From Cryoendolithus antarcticus (Eukaryota > Ascomycota > Dothideomycetes > Cladosporiales > Cladosporiaceae): a stretch of DNA of 64,000 nucleotides. The stretch is taken from positions 186,001-250,000 of the forward strand of contig NAJO01000036.1 in assembly GCA_002077065.1 (NCBI GenBank), read 5' to 3'. This document shows, piece after piece, positions 44,476 to 54,403 of this stretch. The notes under the pieces were generated by a model. It searched no databases and was not told the DNA's origin. It saw only the letters and a program-made list of their open reading frames with translations. The translations under genes were made by a program, and so were the position numbers. Within the stretch, counting starts at the first letter, position 1; every line of letters begins with the position of its first letter.

Positions 44476-45393
44476 CTACAGCTCAACCTTCGCATTCGCC
44501 TCCTCTCCTTTCTTCGCCACACCAAACGTCTCCCCAGTCTTCAGCCACTCCACTTCCTCCTCCGTACTCTTCCTTCCCAACCCCTCATTTCGATGAGGGT
44601 ACCTCCCGAATTTCCTCAGAATCTCCACATGCTGCTTCTGGGACTTCCTCCCCTGTGCAAGGAAGTCCAGAGCCTCCTGGTCACCAGCCTCCTTGACCAG
44701 CAGCTCAGTCTCATCCGTGTACTTCTCCCACAGTGCGTGAGAGGGGATGTGCTCGGCGTGTATCAGAGGCATCAGGAGCCACTGTGTATAGACCGGACGG
44801 CGTTTGAAGAAAGGATTATCAACAGGATTTTGGGGGAGGGACATGGCAGAATAGAGCAGGGAGAGAGCGAGGCGATCGTAATGATCGTACACTAAGGGCA
44901 GTTGGGATGGGGTGCGATAAATATTTCGAGGCATTTGGTCTAGCAATAAGATCAAGCTGAGAAGCGTCTCCGTCCCGGCCTTCGGATCCTTTGCCTGTGC
45001 ATCGCGGACTTCGGTCAGTAGTGGTCCAGCCAGCTCAGAAGATCTGGAGATGTCACCCTCGTAATTGGTGAAGGGTGGCAAGCTAATGGTCGATGGCGAG
45101 ATGGAATTCAGAGCCGAAATCGCAAGTCCATGGCACTGGGAGTCGAAGTCTTCCTTCTGCGCGTCCGAGAGGCCCATGCCGAACCAGCGTTGAATCGCTT
45201 CCTTGCTAGCAGAAGTGGCGTTCTCCATGCCAGGGAACCAAAGATCTCTAAGGCTTTTGTAGAGCTCGGAATTGAAGTGGCTTTTGTCCAGGGTGTAGAG
45301 AGGCGACGCCATGGTGGACTGCGCGCGAGCAGAACTCGGTATCATATGGAGATTGAGCAAGGCAGCTCGCCGTAGCAGTCGTGACGGAAGCAT
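44476..45393 (-). CDS. DUF924 family protein, probably mitochondrial
   Basis: Member of the DUF924 family (helical, TPR-like; common in proteobacteria and fungi), function unknown. A single exon of 305 aa. Family landmarks are the WFGMGLSDAQKEDFDSQ region, LILLLDQMPRNIYRTPSQ (the LLDQxPRN signature) and, near the end, LRKFGRYPHRNEGLGRKST followed by EEVEWL. The first 30 residues (LPSRLLRRAALLNLHMIPSS) are basic and amphipathic, so mitochondrial import is likely; bacterial members lack this part. ATG 45393 is the first true ATG in frame. The gene converges on the transhydrogenase gene (288 bp) and diverges from the gene at 45756. Confidence 0.87.
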   Translation of the reverse strand: MLPSRLLRRAALLNLHMIPSSARAQSTMASPLYTLDKSHFNSELYKSLRDLWFPGMENATSASKEAIQRWFGMGLSDAQKEDFDSQCHGLAISALNSISPSTISLPPFTNYEGDISRSSELAGPLLTEVRDAQAKDPKAGTETLLSLILLLDQMPRNIYRTPSQLPLVYDHYDRLALSLLYSAMSLPQNPVDNPFFKRRPVYTQWLLMPLIHAEHIPSHALWEKYTDETELLVKEAGDQEALDFLAQGRKSQKQHVEILRKFGRYPHRNEGLGRKSTEEEVEWLKTGETFGVAKKGEEANAKVEL

Positions 45394-45755
45394 TGTCAAT
45401 AGCGATCAGTGTCGAGTGTAAGGCCCGTGAATGTCAATAGACCAATGACCTACAAGTCATTAGCTCTAAATGCGTTGGCTTCTGACATAATCCATGACAA
45501 CAACGTATGAACTTCAACCTTCTGGTACCACTTTTACCTTACGTATCAAGGTGTGCGTCGTGTCTGGTTTGGATACGATTTGGTCTGACTGTCTCACCTG
45601 GACCATGGGTAAGGCGGCGCTCTCTACAAAGTAGTTCCCTCGTGACTACGTGCATGAATCTACGCTACAAACCTGCGAACACAGCAGAGCTACCTCCCCG
45701 CTGAGCGCAAACCTGAGCCCCAACATCAAATGCGCCGTCCTTCCGCTCCTCCAGC
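45394..45755. promoter_or_regulatory. divergent promoter region (DUF924 gene / 45756 gene)
   Basis: 362 bp between divergent start codons. No clear core-promoter motif was seen. Confidence 0.4.
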
Positions 45756-46355
45756 ATGCCGCGCCTCAAGATCCACCTCGAGCCCTACACCGACGAAATC
45801 CGCACCTGGATCGAGGACGAGAAGCTGCACCACTCAGAGGTCATCGCGCGATTAGCGTCCGTCCATAACGTCAAACTCGAGCGCCGCACACTACGGAAGT
45901 TCCTCTCCGACGCTGGTATAAGCACTAGCATCAAGTACGCCAAAGACCACGACCTAAACGCGCGTATCACACAGCTACACTACCAAGTTCAGTGCTCCGA
46001 TGTCGAAACCCTCCGGATCCTCGCGAGCGATGGGTTTAAGATCGAAAAACGGCGATTGCAGCGGATGCGGTTAGCTCTCGGATTAAAGCAGAGAGCGACG
46101 GCTCTAAAACCGAACGAAGAGGGGGCTCTACAGATGAGAAGGGAGCTAAGGGAGGCGAAGAGGGCAGAGGAGAAGGTAGAAAAGCTTGGAATTAGGTTGA
46201 AGGCGGCCTCGAAGCGGATTGATGCTATAACGACGGAGCTAGCGAGCAGTGAGGCCGCAAACCGGAGTCTGACGGAGAGGTTGCACGCGGCGGAGCAGGA
46301 GAATCAGGTGTTAAGGATGCGCGAGAGAGATTACTATGATCCTTTACATCCATGA
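45756..46355 (+). CDS. small protein with helix-turn-helix-like N terminus and coiled coil
   Basis: Not assigned to a named family. A single exon of 199 aa. Residues 1-55 (YTDEIRTWIEDEKLHHSEVI, then RRTLRKFLSDAGI) have the look of a helix-turn-helix of the resolvase/Clr5 kind found in fungal and transposase-derived DNA-binding proteins. Residues 60-110 repeat a similar layout (ITQLHYQVQCSDVETLRILA, then KIEKRRLQRMRLALG), so there may be two tandem DNA-binding helices. Residues 125-190 are strongly helical and heptad-like (REAKRAEEKVEKLG, ANRSLTERLHAAEQENQVLR), a probable dimerising coiled coil. A transcription-factor or domesticated-transposase origin is an inference; the coding call rests on length, composition and the clear coiled coil. 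Confidence 0.68.
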   Translation: MPRLKIHLEPYTDEIRTWIEDEKLHHSEVIARLASVHNVKLERRTLRKFLSDAGISTSIKYAKDHDLNARITQLHYQVQCSDVETLRILASDGFKIEKRRLQRMRLALGLKQRATALKPNEEGALQMRRELREAKRAEEKVEKLGIRLKAASKRIDAITTELASSEAANRSLTERLHAAEQENQVLRMRERDYYDPLHP

Positions 46356-46510
46356 ACATATGACCGCCTCAAACCCTATGCACGTAGAACACGCTACGTT
46401 GTGACACATGAACGCTCCGCGAAGTAATCACAGGTAGTGCGCTGTATTGAATCTGTGTTTCATACATAGATACATGAACATTCATTATATTTGCCAGCTC
46501 ATCAAGGTAT

Positions 46511-48177
46511 CTAACCGAAGAGCGCATCACCGAGACGGATCGACACAGTCTTGGTCTGCGTGTAGTTGTCAAGCGCAGCCTCGCCCAACTCACGGCCAAT
46601 ACCCGACTCCTTGAAGCCACCAAATGGCATCTGGTGGTGGAGCGTGTTGTACGAGTTGACCCAGACCTAGAAAGCTTAAAGTTAGTTATAACTGTAGATA
46701 TGTATTCAGATAATACTATACACACAGTTCCGGCTTTCAGCGCGTTCGACACCTCAATGGCAGTGTTGAGGTTCTTCGTGTGCACGGCAGCAGCGAGACC
46801 GTAGGTTGTCGAGTTACCAACGCGAATGGCATCCTCCTTGGTCTTGAACTTGGAGATGGAGCACACGGGGCCGAAGATCTCCTCCTGCACGATCTTCATG
46901 TCCTCAGTGACGTTGGAGAAGATGGTGGGCTCGATGAAGAAACCCTTGTCGCCCTTGCGGTTGCCGCCGGTCTCGACGGTCGCGCCGGCATCCTTGCCCT
47001 GCTTGATGTAGTTCATGATGCGGTCAAACTGGACTTGCGACACTTGCGGACCCTGGAAGGTGTCCTGTCCGAATGGGTCGCCAACGACATTCTTCTGCGC
47101 GCGCGCCTTGAACTTCTCGACGAACTTGTCGTAGATGCTCTCTTGCACGTACACGCGGGAACCAGCGCAGCAGCACTGGCCGTGGTTGAAGAAGATACCG
47201 AAGTTGACCCACGAGATGGCGTTGTCAATGTCGGCATCCTCGAAGACGATGTTAGGCGACTTGCCACCGAGCTCGAGGGTGACCTTCTTCAAGTTGGAGC
47301 CGGCTGCGGCCTTCATGATCTGGCGACCGACAACAGTGGAGCCGGTGAAGGCGACCTTGTCGACGTCCATGTGCGAGGCGATGGCGGCACCGGCGACCTT
47401 GCCGAAACCGGAGAGGATGTTTACGACACCTGGCGGGAAGCCAGCCTCCTTAATGAGCTTTGCAGCGACGAGACCACCGAGAGGAGTCTGCTCAGCGGTC
47501 TTCAAGACGACAGTGTTACCGCAGGCGATCGCAGGGCCGATCTTCCATGCCCACATGAGCAAGGGGAAGTTCCACGGGATGATCTGGGATTCTGGTCAGT
47601 GGAAGGCTCTCTACCTCGGATATACACACTAGCGTACCTGTCCGCAAACACCAATGGGCTCCTTGCGGATGTAGTTGAAGGTATCAGGTGTCGTGTCAAT
47701 GACCTTGCCCTCAATCTTGTCTGCCCAGCCACCGTAGTACCTCAAGCAGCCAGCGCACATGCTGATATCGACCTTGGCCATGGAGATAGCCTTGCCGTTA
47801 TCGAGCGACTCCACTGCGGCCAAGAGATCGAGGTTCTTCTCAAACAGGTCTGCGAGCTTCACGAGCAGTTTGCCACGGTTCTCGGGTGTCTCTTGTCTCC
47901 ATGGGCCTTCAAATGCCTTGCGGGCAGCTGCCACGGCAATGTCGACATCCTTCTCTGAGGCCTCGTGGACGGAGGTGATGACTTCTTCGGTTGAAGGGTT
48001 AATGACCTCGAATGTGCGGCCGTCTACACCTTTGACGAACTCGTTGTTGATGAACCTGATTGATGCTGTCAGTCGATCGAAAGTGAGCTCATTCATTATT
48101 ATCATCACTTACAGGCCAGTTGGCTGCTCATACTTGCCAGAGTGCGGCGTCTCGAGCTGAACGGAAACACCAGACAT
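46511..48177 (-). CDS. aldA: NAD(P)+-dependent aldehyde dehydrogenase
   Basis: Oxidises aldehydes (acetaldehyde in ethanol use) to acids. Exons 48177-48113, 48055-47638, 47583-46726 and 46666-46511 (minus strand) give 498 aa, the usual length; introns are 57, 54 and 59 nt. Landmarks: [29 protein letters not shown] (cofactor-binding); FTGSTVVGR; the general-base segment [14 protein letters not shown]; the active-site [15 protein letters not shown] with its catalytic cysteine; EEIFGPV; and in the last exon [15 protein letters not shown]. No organellar presequence is obvious, so the enzyme is probably cytosolic. It resembles the AldA/Ald group of filamentous fungi. Intron 3 starts with GTGTGT, a weaker donor, but the join T-VWVNSYN is conserved. 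Confidence 0.94.
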
Positions 48178-49611
48178 GATGGGTATACGATTGAAAGACT
48201 TTTGGCTTGATTGGAAAGATGTACAGAGAGTTGTATCGCGCAGCGACAGGTATGGAGAGGAGAAAAGGAGACGGCTTACGGGCAGCAGCGGGGTTAAGTA
48301 GGAGACTCTAGTTCGAGACACGCTTCTGCTCGTTGCGGACGACGGTCCCGGGAATTACCTCTGTAGATCTGGCGGTCCACAGTGCTTCTCCACTCGAGCG
48401 GTTCTCGCTCGCAAGGGTCTCAGATGCGCGGGCTATCGAGCTGTACACGCGTTGTGAATGGTCCTCGGCGACGTGGATCAGGATACTAGTGAGGGGTGTG
48501 CGGGTGCGGGGCAAGCTCTGGGAGGGTGACAACGCCACCCATCGACCGCGCCTGGACTGATGGACCGGACGCACTCGCGAGACCCGTGGGCTCTTGGCTT
48601 CATCGATTGATGTTGCTGTCTTAAGCTACTATTTGGAACATGATTGTAGTCAGGCGGCATGACCATGACGAGAAGAAGATGCATCGATATGCCCATTCTG
48701 GTCGATGCGGAATGGAAGCGCACCGCGGGGTACAAAATACGTATGTCAGAACACAATATAAAAAGATGCTTATATCATGTTGCTGAGCTTGCCCGGTGAT
48801 TTGGTGCGGGCATGCGTTATTGGCGTGTCACCTTACAATGGAAGGTCCGAGGATTTTGGCCACATCAGCCTGCACACCAGCGATCGGTGGAGCTAATGCG
48901 GTCCGCTGTGTTGGATATTTCGGATCAAGCTGTATTTGTAGCGAGTGCGACACGAATGTACAGGCGAAATTACTGATCTCAGTGTGTTTTTAGTTCCATG
49001 CGCAGCTCGGTGTACGTCGCGCCGAAGTGGAGTGCTGTGCAAATCAGCACAGTCAGAGACAGGGATGTTTGGAAGGGCGTGCTCGAACCGAACATGTCAT
49101 CCGAGTCGCAACCAAGACGACCACCAGGTATAGTTGCCGGGGTGTCGCTGCGTAGCTCGAGAAGTCAACATTCGGTAACGAACAGAGTGTGTACCTGCAT
49201 CGGCATGGCACACTGATCGGGTTGCTGGTCCAGTCTCCTACTCTGCCGCACTGTTTACAATGCGGAGCCCTGGGCCCAAGCGAGTGATGATCATGGCCGT
49301 AGAAGAGCGACTGAAAGAGCAGCGAATCCTAAGGGCAGTCGAGAACGTGGAGAGACCATCTGGCATCGAAGCAGTGCCGTGCAAGTGAAGCTTGGTGGGG
49401 AATCTGACGCTCCGTCATATGCAAGGTGTCAATCTAGTTCCTTCGCACCCTTCGTACCTTGCAACAACCTTTTCTCTTGCCCGCGTTGCAATTTGCCAAT
49501 CTTGTACTCATACACATCAAGCAAAGGACCGATGTTCGACGGTGCGCCTTCCGTGTCTCCAGTTGCCCACGTTACTCTCCTCATGCCTTGCACCCTAGCT
49601 CTTACAACCGC
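48178..49611. other. 1.4-kb intergenic region upstream of aldehyde dehydrogenase gene
   Basis: Lies between two minus-strand genes and holds the long ALDH upstream region and the YRA1 3' end. One minus-strand frame (48574-48308) looks somewhat protein-like but has no ATG start context or family match. A TATA-like AATATAAAAAG sits near 48752 on the plus strand without a gene after it. Confidence 0.45.
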
Positions 49612-51262
49612 TTACGAGATCTCATCCATGCCAGTGTCGCCACCGTTGGTGACAGCAGCGGCAACTGCCTGAACCTCTCCGTTCGCCACCGCACCGTTCG
49701 CCTCGTTGCCGCCGAAGTAATCTTTCATCTCCGCATCTAACTCGTCAGCACTCTTCGCCTTGGGCTTTCCACCTCGCCCAGACTTCTTCTTGCCAGACTT
49801 CGTGGCCCCGTTCGTTGCGGGCGTCGCTCCCGTCGCAGCAGCAGCTGGCTTCGCCTTCGTCGTCTCCCTAGCTGCGTTACGCGGCTTACTATATTGACGT
49901 TAGTTGGAAGCCGATGAAATCAGCGCATGGACGTCTTACGAGATGCGGTCGCCTAGAGTCTTGGGTGCTGGTGGGGCGGGGACGCTCTTCGCGTCAACGA
50001 TGACCTCGATCTGTTGTCATGTTAGAGACTGGCCGGTGCAGATCGGAGCCATGATCAGTATACCTTCATGGCCCGGTTGTCGACCTTCACTCCGTTGAGC
50101 TCCTGCGCAGCCTTACTGGCACTTCCTGGGTTGCTGAAGACGATAGTGGCAATACCGCGGCTGCGTCCGTTTGGTCCATAGGTGAGCATCGCGCGCTTGA
50201 CGAAGCCAATGGTCTTGCTAAAGTAATCCTAAGTATAGCCATGTCAGTCCACTTCTGCGATTGCGATCAGGTACGCGCGTATAAGCCTCGGTCAGTAGCG
50301 AAGGCTGAGCCCTTTCTGACCGAGCCATTAGGACAGTGTTGCCGGAGCGAGGTAGTCAGTGAGCAGAGTGATCGTGCGTGCATGCCCATCCTTGCCGCCA
50401 ACATTGCCACCATGCTGCCTTCGTCACTGCCTGCAGGATCGCCCACTCATCGCCTAGTCGGTCATGAGCAGCAAGACGCCAAGTGTGCCACTTCTTGACG
50501 CCTCGCTTGCTACTCAATCCTTCCGTGACGATTTCAGAATACGCGTCCGCCGTGATGAGCTGAGCGCATAGGGTCGTGTATCGTGCGATTGCGCGCACGA
50601 GCAATCGCAGAAACTTCCACACTGCGCTTGACCAACTCTGCTCACTGACTTGGCCTCCATGGCTACTTGCGTGAGTGAGGAAAGCGTGGATCTGGTTGCC
50701 AGCCAGCCACTGTGCACCGCCAAGCACCTGTCGCGACTTGCAATCACACCTGCTGCAACTGGAAACTCGATCATGCTCGGCGAAAGGCGCCTGCTGCACA
50801 CTCGAACTGTGCGAGATATCCTCGCAGCACCCGCTCCTTCGCGGGCCAGTAATGATCCGTGCGGTTCGCGTCGCTCAACGCATACAATCGATCGGAAAAG
50901 GTTGGCGGAACAAGTGTCCCATCATGTTCGCTCAACATACCTTGATCTGCGCCTCGTTTACGTCTTCAGGCTGAGGTGAGGGTCAGTAATTGGTATTGTA
51001 GATACGTGATGAGTTGAGTAGAGCTCACCAGACCGTTGACGATGATCTTGCTCTCGCCGGTCATCGGAGGCCTGACCGCAGGTGCAGTCGCGACCTTAGG
51101 CCCCCTGGGAGTCTTCGCCTTCTTGGCGACACCACCGACTGGCGCAACCGCAGTCGTCTTGCCGGATGCGGTACGCTGGACGCGAGTGCGGCCGCCGCGG
51201 CCACGGGTGGGCTTGGTGTCCTTCATGATCTCATCAAGAGACTGGTCGAGTTTGCCGGACAT
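49612..51262 (-). CDS. YRA1: mRNA export adaptor Yra1/ALYREF (RRM protein)
   Basis: Binds mRNA co-transcriptionally and hands it from the Sub2/UAP56 helicase to the export receptor. Five minus-strand exons, 51262-51029, 50970-50941, 50228-50064, 50010-49940 and 49888-49612, give 258 aa. The N-terminal UAP56-binding motif is KLDQSLDEIMKDTK. An Arg/Gly-rich stretch follows, then one RRM (about 70-150) with KIIVNGLPEDVNEAQIKDYF, GPNGRSRGIATIVF and IEVIVDA. A second UAP56-binding motif (DELDAEMKDYFGG) lies near the C terminus after an Ala/Lys-rich region. Exon 2 is only 30 nt and supplies PEDVNEAQIK of the RRM. It is followed by a 712-nt intron, while the others are 46-58 nt. All joins keep frame and rebuild a continuous RRM. 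Confidence 0.93.
50229..50940 (-). other. 712-nt intron 2 of YRA1
   Basis: Donor GTATGT at 50940-50935; acceptor CTTAG ending at 50229; a CTGAC branch-like site about 25 nt before the acceptor (near 50255). It interrupts the RRM between PEDVNEAQIK and DYFSKTIG. More than ten times the size of nearly all other introns in the window, with no gene inside on either strand that I can support. Confidence 0.85.
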
Positions 51263-52069
51263 GGTAGTAGGTAGTTGATGGTCGTTTCGGGGGTATAAGA
51301 TTGGGATCGGTGGTGATAGGGCGGTTGATGGCGATGCGCTTGCTGTTGTTGGGGCTGAGCGTAGAGTGGGCGAGGGTTGGCAGTGCGCCCTTTTGAGGTG
51401 TTGGCGCCGGCGTGTAAAGCGCTTGTCGAAAGTGATGAACTATCGCAGCGTCCCGTGAGCAGTGATGGAGTAGCGCGTTATTTGATAGTGATGTTGCGCA
51501 CTTGTGATGAGAAGATATTGGGGTCAATAGGAGATACGAGCGAGAAGGAGAAGCGCGGCAGCCTCGTGCTACGGCAGGACCCGCTCGCTTAGATGATGAG
51601 TCAGCTGCGACTTCACTTCAAAAGAGAAGACTACAGGCACACTGTCCACAAAGGTCACATGATGTCTGCGCATCTGTCCTATTGCCCGCGATAGCTAAGT
51701 CAGAGATCAGGGCACCGCTGAAGAAGGTAGTCTCCTTGCTGTGCTGTATGTGGGTACTTGGCATCTCCTCGATGTAGCACAGCCTCCTCGCGTTACCGGA
51801 GCTGCCTCAGAAGTAGCTTAGGCGTATCCCCTTACTCTATACCCTGTGGCATAGCTTAGCTCTCGTCTACAGTTTCTTCGAACCACTTCCATGTTGACCA
51901 GCAGAGACCTAGACCCTAAATTATCTTCTAATCAGAGTGTACACATCGCGCGACTAGCGAGAAATACCGTCCGGGCTCAACAATGTTACGTGTTATGACT
52001 GCTCTCCAAACCTCATGGAGAGGAGGTTACACACAACGCGTTGATACCGAGTCGGATTAACTCTGCACA
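51263..52069. other. intergenic region upstream of YRA1
   Basis: 807 bp between the YRA1 start and the F-box relic; it holds the YRA1 promoter. No coding signal seen. Confidence 0.5.
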
Positions 52070-53457
52070 TTGTACGATCTTCCTCCGGAACTGAATTACC
52101 CCCATCATCGAAACCCTCTGCTTAGACCAGGATGTATTCTCGCCGAATGATCCGGCTGCGCCAACGATCATAGAAGATCTGCTCGCGCTTTGCCGAACGA
52201 GCTCAACACTGAAGGGCTGTGCAACCCCGTTTCTGTATCGAAAAGTCTTTACATTGAAAACCCCGCGAACGTGCCGGCTGCTCTTGCGTTCCCTCGCGAC
52301 GAAGCCTAGATTGGCGACACAGATCAAGCACCTGCACGTCAAGCTGTGGACTGGTTGGACTCGTGGCGGTCTATCATTGAGAGATCGCGTGGATCTTCTT
52401 GCATCGCTCTCGCTACACGTGCGCCCGCTCTCGATACATGGCAGTCTCCCAAAGCTCCTCGCCAAAGGTGATCACAACGCTGAAACGGCAGTATTGATCG
52501 CCTTGGCAGTCAACGCGGAGAGCTTGATTTTGCAAATCTTTGTAGAGGATGATAAAGCGCCCACGCTCTCTGACTCTGATCTCGCCATGGCTACCTTTGG
52601 TCATTTGACTGCGCATGGTGGGCTGCCTCACCTACGGCATCTCCACCTGAAACATCAGGAGGGCTACAGTCGGCCGTACATGATGGATGTACGTGCGCAC
52701 ATATCAAGGCTACATCATCGCACGTTGGACAAGCTTGTTGTCGAGGATGGGTTTAGCCCGGGGGAGACCTGGTTCGCGCAGGATGCAGGATCCTCTCCAA
52801 AGCTGCGGAGTTTAGATCTGGCAAATTGTAAGGTGCAGGCGCGTGCCACAGCTCGAGCTATCTGCAGCTTCACAGGCTTGGGAGATTTGACCTTCACCTG
52901 CATCGAATACTACTATCGCGGTGCCGTTGAAGATTGGGGTCTGGTCTTTGACATCCTACCGACGCACGCCGCGACTCTCGAAACTATACGGGTCATGGCA
53001 TATGAACCGATATCGCAACCCATTCACTTCAAATGGAATGACATGGTAGCACTGAGAAGCCTCACAATAGCTTCCGATCTGTTGCTATTCAGGTCACCGG
53101 ATACGCTTCTCGAAGAGGATCCACTATTATATGTCGAAGGCGAGTCTCTCGCAGATGTTTTGGCGCTGCCACGGAGTCTTGAAGCCCTGCATATTACCAC
53201 AACACACCACCTGCACGGCCTGAGAAGGATGCTCGTGACCATAATCCCCGCTATCACAGAGTGCATGCACACCCTCGAAATCCAGTTCGTCGACGAAGAG
53301 GATACGCGTAGTGCTGGAGGCGATTCCAGGGTATGGACTCTCTGGATTTGGACGGTATATGCCTCAGTATCTCGTCCGAGACGATCAAGTTTGCTCACCA
53401 CGGAAGCGATTGAAACACCGTGTCGAAGTACTGCGCGAGAGCACAGGAGATGAATAG
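52070..53457 (+). pseudogene. decayed F-box/leucine-rich-like protein gene
   Basis: Looks like a fungal F-box gene that no longer has an intact frame. It can be read from 52070 as L-Y-DLPPEL, then, after skipping one extra A in the run near 52093-52095, as ITPIIETLCLDQDVFSP, ALCRTSSTLKGCATPFLYRK and on into a 400-codon frame with loose leucine-rich repeats (LRHLHLKH, LRSLDLANCKV, LRSLTIASDLL). Near 53326-53336 the protein-like sequence again moves to another frame, ending YLVRDDQVCSPRKRLKHRVE and a stop at 53455-53457. The expected start is TTG (52070-52072), with an upstream in-frame stop and no ATG. Two frame changes and a lost start suggest a pseudogene. Two indel errors plus a missed first exon would be the alternative. 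Confidence 0.6.
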
Positions 53458-53553
53458 TGTCTTCGAGCCATTCTTGGAAGTTGGATAATTATGCGTTTAG
53501 TCAGTAGTCACGGACTCTTCATCCGAATTAGTCTTCTAATCACTTGCGTCACA

Positions 53554-54195
53554 TCACTCCTCATCATCTTCCATCTCGTCGTCATCGTCAAGATCCTCGA
53601 TACCATCTTCCATGTCTATCGCTTCATCCTCGTTCACAGCGCCTGTCTGATCTGCTACTCCGCCCATAGTTATGCCGTCGCCACCCACCCTGTGCGCCTT
53701 GCGGATAGCCAGCCGTGCTCGTCGGATGGCTTCCTCCTCGGCTTTGCGGATAGTCCCACTGACTCTCACAACTTGCATCACACAAGGCTGATTCAGTGGT
53801 TTGGGCAAATTGATCATGAAAGTTAGAGCTGCCCAGACAAGGCGATAGTGCGCTCGTGCTACGCGTATGATCGCTGTAGACGTTGCTGGAGAGAAGTATT
53901 TGACTGAGCATGACCGTCAGTCGTGCGATTCAGCGTGATCGTCAAGCACGCGCGACTTACCGATTAAACTGCCAGATACCATTCCTGAGCCATAGTCGCC
54001 GAAGAGCTCAGCTACTGCATCCCGCACCATTCGGGCTAGCAGCTTCGCGTTCAGAGCATCCGGACTTGGTTGCCGGAATTGAAGTGCGTACGGCACATCC
54101 TCTGTCGAAGTCGGACCGGTGTGATGGACGTTTTGAGTCTTTTCATCGGGGTAAAGTATGTTTAACAGTAGGTATCGGTGCTTGATGCGGACCAT
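53554..54195 (-). CDS. POP5: RNase P/RNase MRP subunit Pop5
   Basis: Protein subunit of RNase P and RNase MRP, which process tRNA and rRNA precursors. Exons 54195-53961 and 53903-53554 (minus strand) give 194 aa; the intron is 57 nt. The start MVRIKHRYLLLNILYP is diagnostic for Pop5. The second exon gives VKYFSPATSTAIIRVARAHY, then VWAALTFM and the conserved VVRVSGTIRKAEEEAI. The last 25 residues are almost all Asp/Glu, an acidic tail beyond the human (163 aa) and yeast (173 aa) forms. A 208-bp divergent promoter is shared with ESF1, another ribosome-biogenesis gene. Confidence 0.94.
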
Positions 54196-54403
54196 GGTAT
54201 CGCTGCAGGGTCTCGTCGTGCAGCTTGCTCCTGCCGTGCATATTGAGCTTCCGTTTGATAGCTTCTTTCTCTACATCGTCAAATATGCGGACGATGATAT
54301 ACCTCGCAAAAGTATTGCTCTGATCGCGTGCAGTCGCATCTGAAGGCGGAAAGACTTCCGCTCTCTACGTCGATCTCGACATTTTTATTTGGGCACGCAA
54401 GCC

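Noticed and set aside
46780..47958. 392-codon open frame on the plus strand
   Set aside because: Lies wholly antisense to the aldehyde dehydrogenase exons and reads through its introns; explained by GC-rich codon bias of the real gene.
48308..48574. Protein-like 88-codon minus-strand frame upstream of aldehyde dehydrogenase
   Set aside because: Ends before the ALDH start, has no ATG near its beginning, and no match to a known family; could be leader sequence.
48752..48993. TATA-like AATATAAAAAG followed by a 65-codon cysteine-containing frame
   Set aside because: The frame has no ATG and no signal peptide, and no splice model extends it into a credible gene.
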